41,841 nt of DNA from Phycisphaerae bacterium (lineage in GTDB: Bacteria; Planctomycetota; Phycisphaerae; Sedimentisphaerales; Anaerohalosphaeraceae): the NCBI GenBank assembly GCA_014859965.1, contig JACZKQ010000021.1, positions 1 through 41,841 on the forward strand. Direction: 5' to 3'. The notes under the pieces were generated by a model, which did no database searches, was not told the origin of the DNA, and was given only the letters and a program-made list of their open reading frames with translations. This document shows positions 9,858 through 17,790 of the stretch, piece by piece. A program made the translations under genes and the position numbers. The first letter of the stretch is position 1; each line of letters opens with the position of its first letter.

Positions 9858-9920
9858 GATGTTGTTGCAGGAACACTTGACAATACGTAATGGGAAAATA
9901 TGTCCAGGCAGGAGGGTGTT

Positions 9921-11291
9921 GTGAATCGACGGGAGTTTCTTAGGCGGACTGCCATGCTGGGCGCGGCGGCTCTGGCAGGTGGGTGTCAAAGTGAACACAT
10001 CGCGGCGGGCCGCGGGCCTAACGTCATTTTGATTCTGGCCGACGACCTGGGGTATGGCGACGTGGGGTGTTACGGCTGTGCGGACATTAGGACGGAGGCA
10101 ATCGATGCGCTCGCGGAGCGGGGGGTTCGGTTTACTCAGTTTTACGCTAATGGGCCGGAGTGCACGCCGACGCGAACGGCACTGCTGACGGGGCGGTATC
10201 AGCATCGGGTCGGCGGCATGGAGTGTGCGCTGGGGATCGGCAATGTGGGGCGGTACGACGACGCCATTCGGCTGTGCGAGAAGCACGAACTGGGTCTTCC
10301 GGTTGAAGAGACTACCATCGCCCGGATGCTCAAAGACGGGGGATACGCCACCGCCTGCATCGGCAAATGGCACCTTGGCTACGAGCCGAAGTTCTACCCG
10401 AATCAGCACGGCTTTGATTACAGCTTCGGGCCCATCGGCGGCTCGGCGGACTACTTTCACCATACTGAATATACGGGCGACAATGCGTTATACGAAAACG
10501 GCAAACCGGTGAAGCGCGCCGGCTACATGACGGACCTGATCAGCGATGAGGCGGTGCGTTTTGTGACGGGGCATCTGGCGAAGCCGTTCTTCCTGTATGT
10601 GGCCTATACCGCGCCGCACACACCATATCAGGGGCCCGACGATGCGCACGACGCGCCGGTGGCGGAGGCAGACTACAATACGGGCGACCGCCGGACGTAC
10701 CAGGCGATGGTGGAAAGTATGGACCGAGGCATCGGGCGGATCGTGGCGGCCGTGGAGGACGGCGGTCTGGCTGAAAACACCATTATTATTTTCGCTTCCG
10801 ACAACGGCGCCAACAAAAAGGGCCGCAATACGCCGCTGTCCGGCTTTAAGGGCGGACTCTTCGAAGGGGGAATTCGTGTGCCGTGCGTCATTCGGTTTGA
10901 CGGCCGCATCGAAGCGAAAACCGTGTGCGAGCAGCCGTGCATGACGATGGATCTGTCGCGGTCGATTGTGCGTTTGGCGGGGGTACAGGCGCCGGTGGGG
11001 CGATTGTTTGACGGCATGGACATTGTGGATCACGTCGAGAACAACAGGATGGCCAGAGATCGGAATCTTTTCTGGCGAGCCAGGCGAGGCGAGCGGACGT
11101 GGAAAGCGGTGCGGAGCGGCGATCTTAAGTACATTTGCCGGCAGGATGGAGGTACAGTTGCCGAATACCTGTTCGATTTAAGCTCTGACGCGGCCGAGGA
11201 ACACGACCTGCTTGCATCCCGGCGGCAGGAGGCGCGCCGGCTCAAGGACCTGCTGGTTCTATGGGAATCGCACGTGCGTCATCATCGGTGA
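9921..11291 (+). CDS. Tat-exported lipoprotein sulfatase
   Basis: A type I (formylglycine) sulfatase of 456 residues. The GTG at 9921 is preferred because AGGAGG (9910-9915) sits five bases before it; an in-frame ATG at 9900 has no ribosome site. The N-terminus has a twin-arginine signal (NRREFLRR) that ends in an LAGGC lipobox, so the enzyme is probably folded in the cytoplasm, exported by Tat and lipid-anchored. Metal-site residues appear in LADDLGYGD. The CTPTR motif begins at Cys81, the residue that must be oxidised to formylglycine. No maturase (FGE or anSME) lies in the window. It should remove sulfate esters from carbohydrates, but the sugar and position are unknown. Confidence 0.92.
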   Translation: MNRREFLRRTAMLGAAALAGGCQSEHIAAGRGPNVILILADDLGYGDVGCYGCADIRTEAIDALAERGVRFTQFYANGPECTPTRTALLTGRYQHRVGGMECALGIGNVGRYDDAIRLCEKHELGLPVEETTIARMLKDGGYATACIGKWHLGYEPKFYPNQHGFDYSFGPIGGSADYFHHTEYTGDNALYENGKPVKRAGYMTDLISDEAVRFVTGHLAKPFFLYVAYTAPHTPYQGPDDAHDAPVAEADYNTGDRRTYQAMVESMDRGIGRIVAAVEDGGLAENTIIIFASDNGANKKGRNTPLSGFKGGLFEGGIRVPCVIRFDGRIEAKTVCEQPCMTMDLSRSIVRLAGVQAPVGRLFDGMDIVDHVENNRMARDRNLFWRARRGERTWKAVRSGDLKYICRQDGGTVAEYLFDLSSDAAEEHDLLASRRQEARRLKDLLVLWESHVRHHR

Positions 11292-11447
11292 AGGTTTTCG
11301 CCAACTGCAAGAGCCCGCACCCCAATTTTAGCCATGGTGAATAGCATTTTGCAGTAATTGGGTAAAATGCTTGCATCGATAGGGTGAAGTCCATATAGTC
11401 CATAAGGTGCGGCCCCTACTCTTATTTCTTTGCGTTTTGGTCCGATG

Positions 11448-11487
11448 CTGCAACCCAGATCGAAACAATTGTTTTTATCTGTTGCAG
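11448..11487. repeat. 40-base near-palindrome / extended hairpin
   Basis: CTGCAAC (11448-11454) pairs with GTTGCAG (11481-11487), AGAT (11457-11460) with ATCT (11477-11480), and the centre AAACAATTGTTT (11463-11474) is a perfect palindrome. Only a two-base bulge and one weak internal step interrupt the pairing. No T-run follows, so it does not look like a plain terminator. Confidence 0.7.
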
Positions 11488-11648
11488 GACGGGGGGCAAA
11501 AAGCTTGTTGTCTATGAGTTGCAGTTGTCATAAAACTTTTGAGCTAAAGAACTTATATTGAAACAAGTCTGTCGGCGGGGCCTCTGCGGCCGGTGGGATC
11601 GCGGAGTAATTGCGTTTTTTTTTCACAAACTTCGAGAAATAGTGTTGC

Positions 11649-11686
11649 TTGCAGTGTTTTTCTGGCAAGAATACAATCAAAGTTGT
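11649..11686 (+). promoter_or_regulatory. Rrf2 promoter with overlapping dyad
   Basis: TTGCAG (11649-11654), a 17-base spacer and TACAAT (11672-11677) form a sigma70-like promoter about 45 bases before the gene. A near-dyad, ACAAT-CAAA-GTTGT (11673-11686), covers the -10 box. Rrf2-family regulators often repress their own promoter, so this is a candidate autoregulatory site. Confidence 0.4.
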
Positions 11687-11721
11687 GTAACATTTTTTAT
11701 AGAAATTTGGGAGCGATGACA

Positions 11722-12114
11722 ATGGCTATTAGCAGATCTGCTGGTTATGCGATGATGGCGGCGGGCCACGTTGCCTTGTACGACAAGGATGGCCCGGTGC
11801 TGGCGAGTGCGATCAGCAAAGAATATGACATTCCGTTAGAGTATCTTCTGAAAATTCTGCAGCAGCTTGTCCGGGCCAATGTGATGCGCAGCAAGCGGGG
11901 CCCGCGCGGGGGTTTCACCCTTGCACGGCGGCCGGAGGAGATCACGATCCTGGAAATCATCGAGGCGGTGAACGGACCGCTCTGCGGGTATATCGAGGTC
12001 GCGGCTCAGGCCAATAATGCCCCGTACAGCGTGAAGATGGAGCAGGCCTGCAAGACGGCCGGCGAAAAATGCGTTGAGGTTCTGGGAAAGGCCAAACTGG
12101 CGGACATGCTTTAG
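11722..12114 (+). CDS. Rrf2 family transcriptional regulator
   Basis: A regulator of 130 residues. ATG 11722 is chosen because GGGAG (11709-11713) lies 8 bases before it; the ATG at 11716 would be only 2 bases away. Residues 1-85 form the Rrf2 winged helix, including the KRGPRGGF wing and the LEIIEAVNG helix. In Fe-S members of the family (IscR, NsrR) three cysteines follow the winged helix. Here cysteines sit at 88, 110 and 117, wider than the usual spacing, so a cluster is possible but not assured. Other members such as CymR sense cysteine metabolism without a cluster. It lies between two sulfatase genes, so sulfur or redox control of this locus is a fair inference. Confidence 0.88.
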   Translation: MAISRSAGYAMMAAGHVALYDKDGPVLASAISKEYDIPLEYLLKILQQLVRANVMRSKRGPRGGFTLARRPEEITILEIIEAVNGPLCGYIEVAAQANNAPYSVKMEQACKTAGEKCVEVLGKAKLADML

Positions 12115-12167
12115 CAGACACTCTTCGTCTGCGCGGCGGCTGACGGATGGCGTCCCGGGGGCTGCTT

Positions 12168-12202
12168 GTCAAATTGACTTTTGCGGCTGATTTTGTTAGC
12201 CT
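12168..12202 (+). promoter_or_regulatory. Promoter with GTCAA-A-TTGAC dyad
   Basis: TTGACT (12174-12179), a 17-base spacer and a weak TAGCCT (12197-12202) precede the phosphatase gene. A perfect 5-1-5 dyad (12168-12178) overlaps the -35 box and could be an operator. Confidence 0.35.
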
Positions 12203-12225
12203 GGTCGGAAAGTCCACGGAGACCG

Positions 12226-13020
12226 GTGTTGAAGGATTTCTTGCGAGAGATTATTAGCCGAGCAGGGGCGATGTCGCTGGACTACCGTTCGCGCTTAAAG
12301 ACGCTGGAGGTCTCGCACAAGTCGCGCAACGACCTGGTTTCGGAGGCCGACGTCGCTATTGAAAAGTTCCTGGTGGAGCAGATCCGACAAGCCTACCCAG
12401 GGCATGCAATTCGTGGCGAGGAAAGCGGTGACGTCGCGGGCAGTGAATACTGCTGGATTATCGACCCGATAGATGGTACGACGTCCTTTGTGCACGGTCA
12501 GCCGTATTACTCGGTATCGATTGCGGTCGAAAAGGCAGGTGCGTACGCGCTTGCGGCCGTGAACGCGCCGGCGATGGGAGAACTGTACGAGGCGCAGGCG
12601 GGCGGCGGTGCGCGGCTCAATGACGAACCGATCCATGTTTCGGCGACGGCCGAACTGTCTGACAGTGTCATGGCGACCGGCTTTGCGTGCATCCGGTTCG
12701 ATCAGACGCGGAACAATCTTGCGTATTTCAATGCGCTGGTGCCGCGGCTGCGGGACGTGCGGCGGTACGGCTCGGCGGCGCTGGATTTGTGTTATACCGC
12801 GTGCGGACGGATGGAGGGCTTCTGGGAACTGCACCTGAAGATATTCGATGTGGCTGCGGGCTTTTTAATTCTGTCGGAGGCGGGCGGCCGGTGGGGCGAT
12901 TTTGCGGGGACGCCGCGCGGCGTTTGTGAGGAGGTTCTGGCGACCAACGGCCTCATCCATGAGCAGGTGATGCACTTATTCGCCTCCGTCACGCAGAAAA
13001 GCAACCAACCGGGAGGATGA
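12226..13020 (+). CDS. Inositol monophosphatase family phosphatase (SuhB/CysQ-like)
   Basis: About 264 residues from GTG 12226. TTG 12229 is also possible because GGAGA (12218-12222) is better spaced for it. The family's metal and phosphate motifs are present: GEES, DPIDGTT (Asp80, Asp83) and the C-terminal FDVAAG...EAGG block. Members hydrolyse inositol phosphates, 3'-phosphoadenosine 5'-phosphate (CysQ) or fructose 1,6-bisphosphate, and the motifs alone do not separate these. Its stop codon lies 2 bases before the ATG of the second sulfatase, so the two are co-transcribed and probably coupled. With sulfatases on both sides and an Rrf2 regulator upstream, a PAP-phosphatase role in sulfur metabolism is attractive but unproven. 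Confidence 0.85.
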   Translation: MLKDFLREIISRAGAMSLDYRSRLKTLEVSHKSRNDLVSEADVAIEKFLVEQIRQAYPGHAIRGEESGDVAGSEYCWIIDPIDGTTSFVHGQPYYSVSIAVEKAGAYALAAVNAPAMGELYEAQAGGGARLNDEPIHVSATAELSDSVMATGFACIRFDQTRNNLAYFNALVPRLRDVRRYGSAALDLCYTACGRMEGFWELHLKIFDVAAGFLILSEAGGRWGDFAGTPRGVCEEVLATNGLIHEQVMHLFASVTQKSNQPGG

Positions 13021-13022
13021 AT

Positions 13023-14501
13023 ATGGCCGGCATCAACAGGCGTCAGTTCCTTAAGCAGGCAGGTGTTTCTGTGCTTATGGCAGCCCTTCCGGCGACAATC
13101 ACTGCGGCCGAAAAGCCATCTCTGCCGAATATCGTGTACATTCTTGCCGACGACATGGGATATGGCGATGTGGCCTGTCTGAACAAGGATTGCAGGATTC
13201 CGACGCCGCACATGGACAGACTGGCGAAAGAGGGGATGATCTTCACCGACGCCCATTCCGGCTCGGCCGTGTGTACACCCACGCGATACGGCATTTTGAC
13301 GGGGCGATACTGCTGGCGAACGCGCCTCAAGAGCGGGGTTCTATGGGGTTATTCGCCCGCGCTGATTGAGGACGGTCGCATGACAGTGGCGTCTCTGCTG
13401 AAGAAGCACGGATATGCCACCGCCTGCGTGGGCAAATGGCATCTCGGTTTGGGACGCGCGGAGAAGACCGATTACGGCAAGCCCCTGCGCCCGGGTCCGA
13501 ACGACGTCGGGTTTGATTACTTCTTCGGAATTCCCGCATCGCTGGACATGACGCCGTATTGCTACATCGAGAATGATCGGCCGACGCAGATGCCGACGGA
13601 TACCATCGACGCGTCTCCGTCACCTGCGATGTGGCGCGGCGGGCCGGTGTCGCCGGACTTCAAGCATGAAGAAGTGATGGATGCTTTTCTGGAGAAAACT
13701 GTTGCGTTTATTGACCGGTGCGCCAAAAGAACGCCCGCCAAGCCGTTCTTCGTCTACATGCCGTTAGCTGCGCCGCACACGCCCATTGTGCCGACGAAGC
13801 CGTTCCTCGGCAAGAGCGGCATCGGTGTGTACGGCGATTTTGTTATGCAGACCGACTGGACGATCGGTCAGGTCGTCGACGCGCTGGAACGAAACGAACT
13901 TGCTGAAAATACGCTTGTCATCGTCACCAGCGACAACGGCTGTTCGCCGGAGGCCGACTACAAGGCGCTTGCGGCGCATGGACACAACCCGAGTTACATT
14001 TTTCGCGGCCACAAAGCCGATATTTTCGAGGGCGGCCACCGCATTCCGTTTATTGCCCGATGGCCGGGACGCATCAAAGCTGCGAGCCGGTGCGACGAAA
14101 CGATCTGCCTGACCGATCTAATGGCGACCGCAGCGGAAATTGTAGGCGACAACCTGCCCGCTGATGCCGGCGAGGATTCGGTCAGTATGCTGGGCGCCTT
14201 GCTGGGCAAGGCGAACGGCACGCCGCTGCGTGAGGCGACGGTACACCATTCGATTAACGGATCATTCAGCATACGGCAGGGTCGGTGGAAACTCGAATTG
14301 TGCGGCGGTTCGGGCGGCTGGAGCTATCCGCGGCCGGAGGTTGCCAAAAAACAGAATCTGCCGCCCGTTCAATTGTATGACCTGTCAAAGGACATTGGCG
14401 AAAAAGAAAACGTCTATGCCGAACACCCCGATGTTGTTGAGCGGCTGACTTCGCTTCTCGAGAAGTACAAACAGCAGGGGCACAGCCGACGCGACATCTG
14501 A
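13023..14501 (+). CDS. Tat-exported arylsulfatase-type sulfatase
   Basis: A sulfatase of 492 residues. ATG 13023 is favoured since GGGAGG (13011-13016) is 6 bases upstream; the ATG at 13017 directly abuts that site. A twin-arginine signal (NRRQFLKQ) and a hydrophobic stretch ending near ATITAAE indicate Tat export with signal peptidase I cleavage, so this enzyme is soluble, unlike the lipid-anchored first sulfatase. The metal site is LADDMGYGD and the formylglycine motif CTPTR begins at Cys84. A GKWHLG block and a late TSDNG block complete the fold. It is coupled to the phosphatase gene upstream. The pair of sulfatases with different anchoring suggests stepwise desulfation of one polymer. Confidence 0.92.
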   Translation: MAGINRRQFLKQAGVSVLMAALPATITAAEKPSLPNIVYILADDMGYGDVACLNKDCRIPTPHMDRLAKEGMIFTDAHSGSAVCTPTRYGILTGRYCWRTRLKSGVLWGYSPALIEDGRMTVASLLKKHGYATACVGKWHLGLGRAEKTDYGKPLRPGPNDVGFDYFFGIPASLDMTPYCYIENDRPTQMPTDTIDASPSPAMWRGGPVSPDFKHEEVMDAFLEKTVAFIDRCAKRTPAKPFFVYMPLAAPHTPIVPTKPFLGKSGIGVYGDFVMQTDWTIGQVVDALERNELAENTLVIVTSDNGCSPEADYKALAAHGHNPSYIFRGHKADIFEGGHRIPFIARWPGRIKAASRCDETICLTDLMATAAEIVGDNLPADAGEDSVSMLGALLGKANGTPLREATVHHSINGSFSIRQGRWKLELCGGSGGWSYPRPEVAKKQNLPPVQLYDLSKDIGEKENVYAEHPDVVERLTSLLEKYKQQGHSRRDI

Positions 14502-14577
14502 GGTGCAGAAGCTGAATTGCATAGAATGGCTCTTCTTGTCGGGCCGCTGCTTTATCACAACGGCGTCCGGCGCGCGC

Positions 14578-14606
14578 TTGCCAGATCAGCCTCCAAAGTA
14601 TAGAAT
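14578..14606 (+). promoter_or_regulatory. Sigma70-like promoter
   Basis: TTGCCA (14578-14583), a 17-base spacer and TAGAAT (14601-14606) stand about 75 bases before the next gene. This suggests a separate transcript from the sulfatase. Confidence 0.4.
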
Positions 14607-14682
14607 GTAGTCTGACCTTCCAGGGGTAATACAGATGGAAGGGTGAAACGGATGACGCATTTGCGTAAAGGAGGATGGGTTC

Positions 14683-15588
14683 ATGTCGTCCAGGAATGCT
14701 GTGCTCGTGTTGTTTTTTGTTGTGTGGGTCGTTTCGGCGACCATTTGCCGGGGTGAGGCTTCCACTCAGGCGCCGCTGGCGCAGCTTTACCCTGGCGACG
14801 TGGGGATCGAGACTGATCCGCGAGTGCTCTTCGCAGAGGACTTTGAGACGGGGACGGTGGGGGAGATCGGGGCGCGGTGGGGGCACATGTATCTGCGAGA
14901 AAACATCGGCTTGTCGAGGGACGTGCACGCACATTCCGCGGGCAAAAAGTCCATCCACATTAGGGACAACGGGCACCTGTTCACGCATCCGCGCGGAGTG
15001 GATACGATGTATGCGCGATTTTACGTGAAGTTTCACGAGAAGACAGGCTATATACACCATTTTGTTCATCTCGTTGCGGACCGCAACCCCACCCCGTGGC
15101 CCAAGGGCGGGGCGGGCGAAACGCCGCCGGGTGACGAGAAGTTCTCGACGGGGATCGAGCCGACGGGGCGATGGGGCAAGTATCCGCCGCCGGGGGTGTG
15201 GAACTTTTACAGTTACTGGCACGAGATGCAGACCAAATGGGGTTCGGTGTACAACGGCAAGCAGGAGCTTATCGAGCCGGGCCGCTGGTATTGCGTGGAG
15301 GTTATGCTCAAGGCCAACAGCACGCCGGACAAGGCGGATGGGGTGCAGGCGTTCTGGGTGGATGGCGAACTGCACGGGCACTTCGACGGATTTCGATGGC
15401 GGACGACCGACGAGCTGAAGATCAACAGCTTCTGGCTTTTGTACTATTGCACCGATCAGCCCGCGCGGCACAACAAGGACCCTCGTCCAGAGTCGCGGGT
15501 GATGGAGGTGTGGTTCGATGACATCGTCCTCGCTACGGAGTACATCGGTCCGGTGCAAGGCAGACCGTCGGGCGGCATGGAAGATTAA
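14683..15588 (+). CDS. Secreted lectin/polysaccharide-lyase-like protein
   Basis: A protein of 301 residues with a signal peptide (hydrophobic residues about 6-22). ATG 14683 has AAAGGAGG (14667-14674) 8 bases upstream; an ATG at 14675 in another frame can be ignored. After the signal the chain reads like a concanavalin-A-type beta-sandwich. It opens with an FAEDFETG strand, has aromatic-rich strands around residues 115-215, and closes with an EVWFDDIVLATEYIGP strand. Such folds occur in heparin-lyase-like and PL14-like polysaccharide lyases and in carbohydrate-binding modules. I cannot name the family or assign catalytic residues. Its place between a sulfatase and an esterase suggests that it binds or cleaves the same polymer. 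Confidence 0.6.
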   Translation: MSSRNAVLVLFFVVWVVSATICRGEASTQAPLAQLYPGDVGIETDPRVLFAEDFETGTVGEIGARWGHMYLRENIGLSRDVHAHSAGKKSIHIRDNGHLFTHPRGVDTMYARFYVKFHEKTGYIHHFVHLVADRNPTPWPKGGAGETPPGDEKFSTGIEPTGRWGKYPPPGVWNFYSYWHEMQTKWGSVYNGKQELIEPGRWYCVEVMLKANSTPDKADGVQAFWVDGELHGHFDGFRWRTTDELKINSFWLLYYCTDQPARHNKDPRPESRVMEVWFDDIVLATEYIGPVQGRPSGGMED

Positions 15589-15690
15589 TCTTGTGATCTA
15601 AGAATAACCGGGACCTTGCAGATCGGGGTTGACTGGGCCGCGCCTGGCGGTCGGGCAAGCCCCCTGCTGTTTGACGAAGGAGAATCAGCA

Positions 15691-17727
15691 ATGAAGAGAC
15701 GCCTGGCGATCAGCGCGGCGGCAGTGTTTTTTGCAGCGGCGGCGTGGTGCAGCGGTCAGGAGTTGACTGTCTTGCCGGAGCAGCTTGACGGCGGCGCCCC
15801 GCGAGACATGATGAAGCGGTATTTTGTCGCGGAGGCCGCGCGATTGGGGCGACAGTGGCAGACCGATTACGAGGCCCGCGTAACGCCTGAGCAAATCGCG
15901 ACGTACCAGGCCGGCATGAAGGCGAAGTTCGTTGAGGCCATCGGCGGGCTGCCCGAGCGGACGCCGCTGAATGCGCGCGTCACCGGGGTCATCGAGCGCG
16001 CCGGTTACACGGTGGAGAAGGTCATTTTCGAAAGCCGGCCGCGGCATTTTGTGACGGCGCTCTTGTTTGTGCCTGCCGACGGCCGCTTCGCCAAACCCTA
16101 TCCGGGCGTGCTGGTGCCGTGCGGACACAGCGATACCGCCAAAGCGTATGATCTCTATCAGCGGGTCGGGGCGCTGATGGCGCTTAACGGCATGGCGGCG
16201 CTGGTGTTCGATCCGATTGATCAGGGCGAGCGGAGCCAGTATCTTGACGCCAACGGCAAGGCTCCGATTACAGGGACGCGGGCGCATACGATGCTGGGCG
16301 TCGGGGCGATTCTTCTCGGGCGGAATACGGCGGGATTCGAAATTTGGGACGGCATGCGGGCGATCGATTATTTGCAGTCGCGCCCGGAGATCGACGCCGC
16401 CAAGATCGGCTGCACGGGCAACAGCGGCGGCGGCACGCAGACGGCTTATTTGATGGCTCTGGACGACCGCGTTGCCGCGGCGATGCCATGCTGCTACATC
16501 ACGAGCTTTGACCGGCTGCTGAACACGATCGGCTGCCAGGACGCCGAGCAGAACATCTTCGGGCAGCTGGCGTTCGGGATGGACCATGCCGATTACGTGC
16601 TGATGCGGGCGCCGCGGCCGACGCTGATCGGCTGTGCAACGAAGGACTATTTTGATATTACGGGCGCGTGGGAGAGCTTCCGGCGGGCCAAGCGGCTGTA
16701 TGCGCGGATGGGTGCGGCCGAGTGCGTCGAGATCTGCGAAACCGATTTCACGCATGGCTGGAACCTGCACCTGCGGAACGCCGCGGCGCGGTGGATGTCG
16801 CGGTGGCTGGCCGGCCGGGACGAGGCTATTTCAGAACCGGACGACATTGTGCCGCTATCTTTGGAAGAGGCGCGGTGCACGCCCGCGGGACAGGTCATGC
16901 TGCTGGATGGTGCGCGGTCGACGTACGACATTAACATTGAGCACGAGACGCAGCTTACAGGCAAGCGCAAAGCACTGTGGCAGAACCATGATGCAGAGAC
17001 GCTGACGGCCCGTGTGCGGGATCTGGCGGGTATTCGCAGAACGGGTGAATTGAAGCGTCCAGCGGTGCGGCTCGGTGAGACGCTGCGGCGCGACGGTTTT
17101 ACCATCGAGAAGTTCACGGTGGAGTGGACGTCGGAGATCTATCTGCCGGTTTTGAAATTCAAGCCCGCGGAGGAATCGTCGGCAGGCGTGGTGGTTTATG
17201 TAAACGAGGCCGGCAAAGATGCCGATGCGGGGCCGGGCGGTGCGATCGAGGCGCTTGTGCGGGCGGGCAAGACGGTTTTTGCGGTTGATGTGAGAGGGAC
17301 GGGCGAGACGAAGCAGAGCGGGCAGCGTTACGGGGCGCCTTTCTTTGGCACGGATGGGCAGGATGTTTACGCGGCGTATGTCATGGGGCGTTCGTATGTC
17401 GGCATGCGGGCGGAGGATATAGCCGTTTGTGCGGAACTGGCGGGCAGCGCCGGCAGTCCGGTCGAGCTTGTGGCGGTCGGGAACGTCGGGGTGCCGGCCC
17501 TGCACGCGGCGGCATGCGAGCCGAAGCTGTTCAGTCACGTGACCATACGCGGCGCGCTTGCATCATGGTCGAGTATCATTCATGCGAAGATGCATGACAA
17601 CCAGCTTGTCAATGCGGTGCACGGCGCGTTGACGGTTTATGATCTGCCGGACCTTGTGCGGCTATTGGATGACAAGATCACCATCGAACAGCCGGTTGGG
17701 CCGGACGGCAAGCCGCTGATCGAGTGA
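15691..17727 (+). CDS. Secreted tandem alpha/beta hydrolase (acetyl-xylan-esterase-like)
   Basis: About 678 residues from ATG 15691, which has GAAGGAGA (15676-15683) upstream; the open frame reaches further back but lacks a good start. A signal peptide ends near WCSGQE. The first half is an alpha/beta hydrolase with a GNSGGG elbow (Ser245), Asp319 (in ATKDYFD) and His355 (in FTHGW), a full triad. The second half (residues about 400-670) repeats the fold pattern (VFAVDVRGTGET, then a strand-turn-helix), but its elbow reads GNVGVPA with Val599 in place of the serine, so it is probably non-catalytic. Family knowledge points to deacetylation of polysaccharides. The neighbouring sulfatases and lectin-like protein fit that use. 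Confidence 0.75.
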   Translation: MKRRLAISAAAVFFAAAAWCSGQELTVLPEQLDGGAPRDMMKRYFVAEAARLGRQWQTDYEARVTPEQIATYQAGMKAKFVEAIGGLPERTPLNARVTGVIERAGYTVEKVIFESRPRHFVTALLFVPADGRFAKPYPGVLVPCGHSDTAKAYDLYQRVGALMALNGMAALVFDPIDQGERSQYLDANGKAPITGTRAHTMLGVGAILLGRNTAGFEIWDGMRAIDYLQSRPEIDAAKIGCTGNSGGGTQTAYLMALDDRVAAAMPCCYITSFDRLLNTIGCQDAEQNIFGQLAFGMDHADYVLMRAPRPTLIGCATKDYFDITGAWESFRRAKRLYARMGAAECVEICETDFTHGWNLHLRNAAARWMSRWLAGRDEAISEPDDIVPLSLEEARCTPAGQVMLLDGARSTYDINIEHETQLTGKRKALWQNHDAETLTARVRDLAGIRRTGELKRPAVRLGETLRRDGFTIEKFTVEWTSEIYLPVLKFKPAEESSAGVVVYVNEAGKDADAGPGGAIEALVRAGKTVFAVDVRGTGETKQSGQRYGAPFFGTDGQDVYAAYVMGRSYVGMRAEDIAVCAELAGSAGSPVELVAVGNVGVPALHAAACEPKLFSHVTIRGALASWSSIIHAKMHDNQLVNAVHGALTVYDLPDLVRLLDDKITIEQPVGPDGKPLIE

Positions 17728-17790
17728 TAACGGGCGGCCGGGATGCATTCACAGCCGAGATGGTCGTGCCGCCGGTGTTGTCCGGTTATG

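Larger units (their letters stand above)
11292..11721. other. Long non-coding leader before the Rrf2 gene
   Basis: No gene is supported in this 430-base gap. It holds a small inverted repeat (GCATTTT 11344-11350 with AAAATGC 11364-11370), which may end the sulfatase transcript although it has no T-tract; a long near-palindrome at 11448-11487; and the Rrf2 promoter at 11649-11677. The gap is clearly richer in A+T than its neighbours. Confidence 0.6.
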
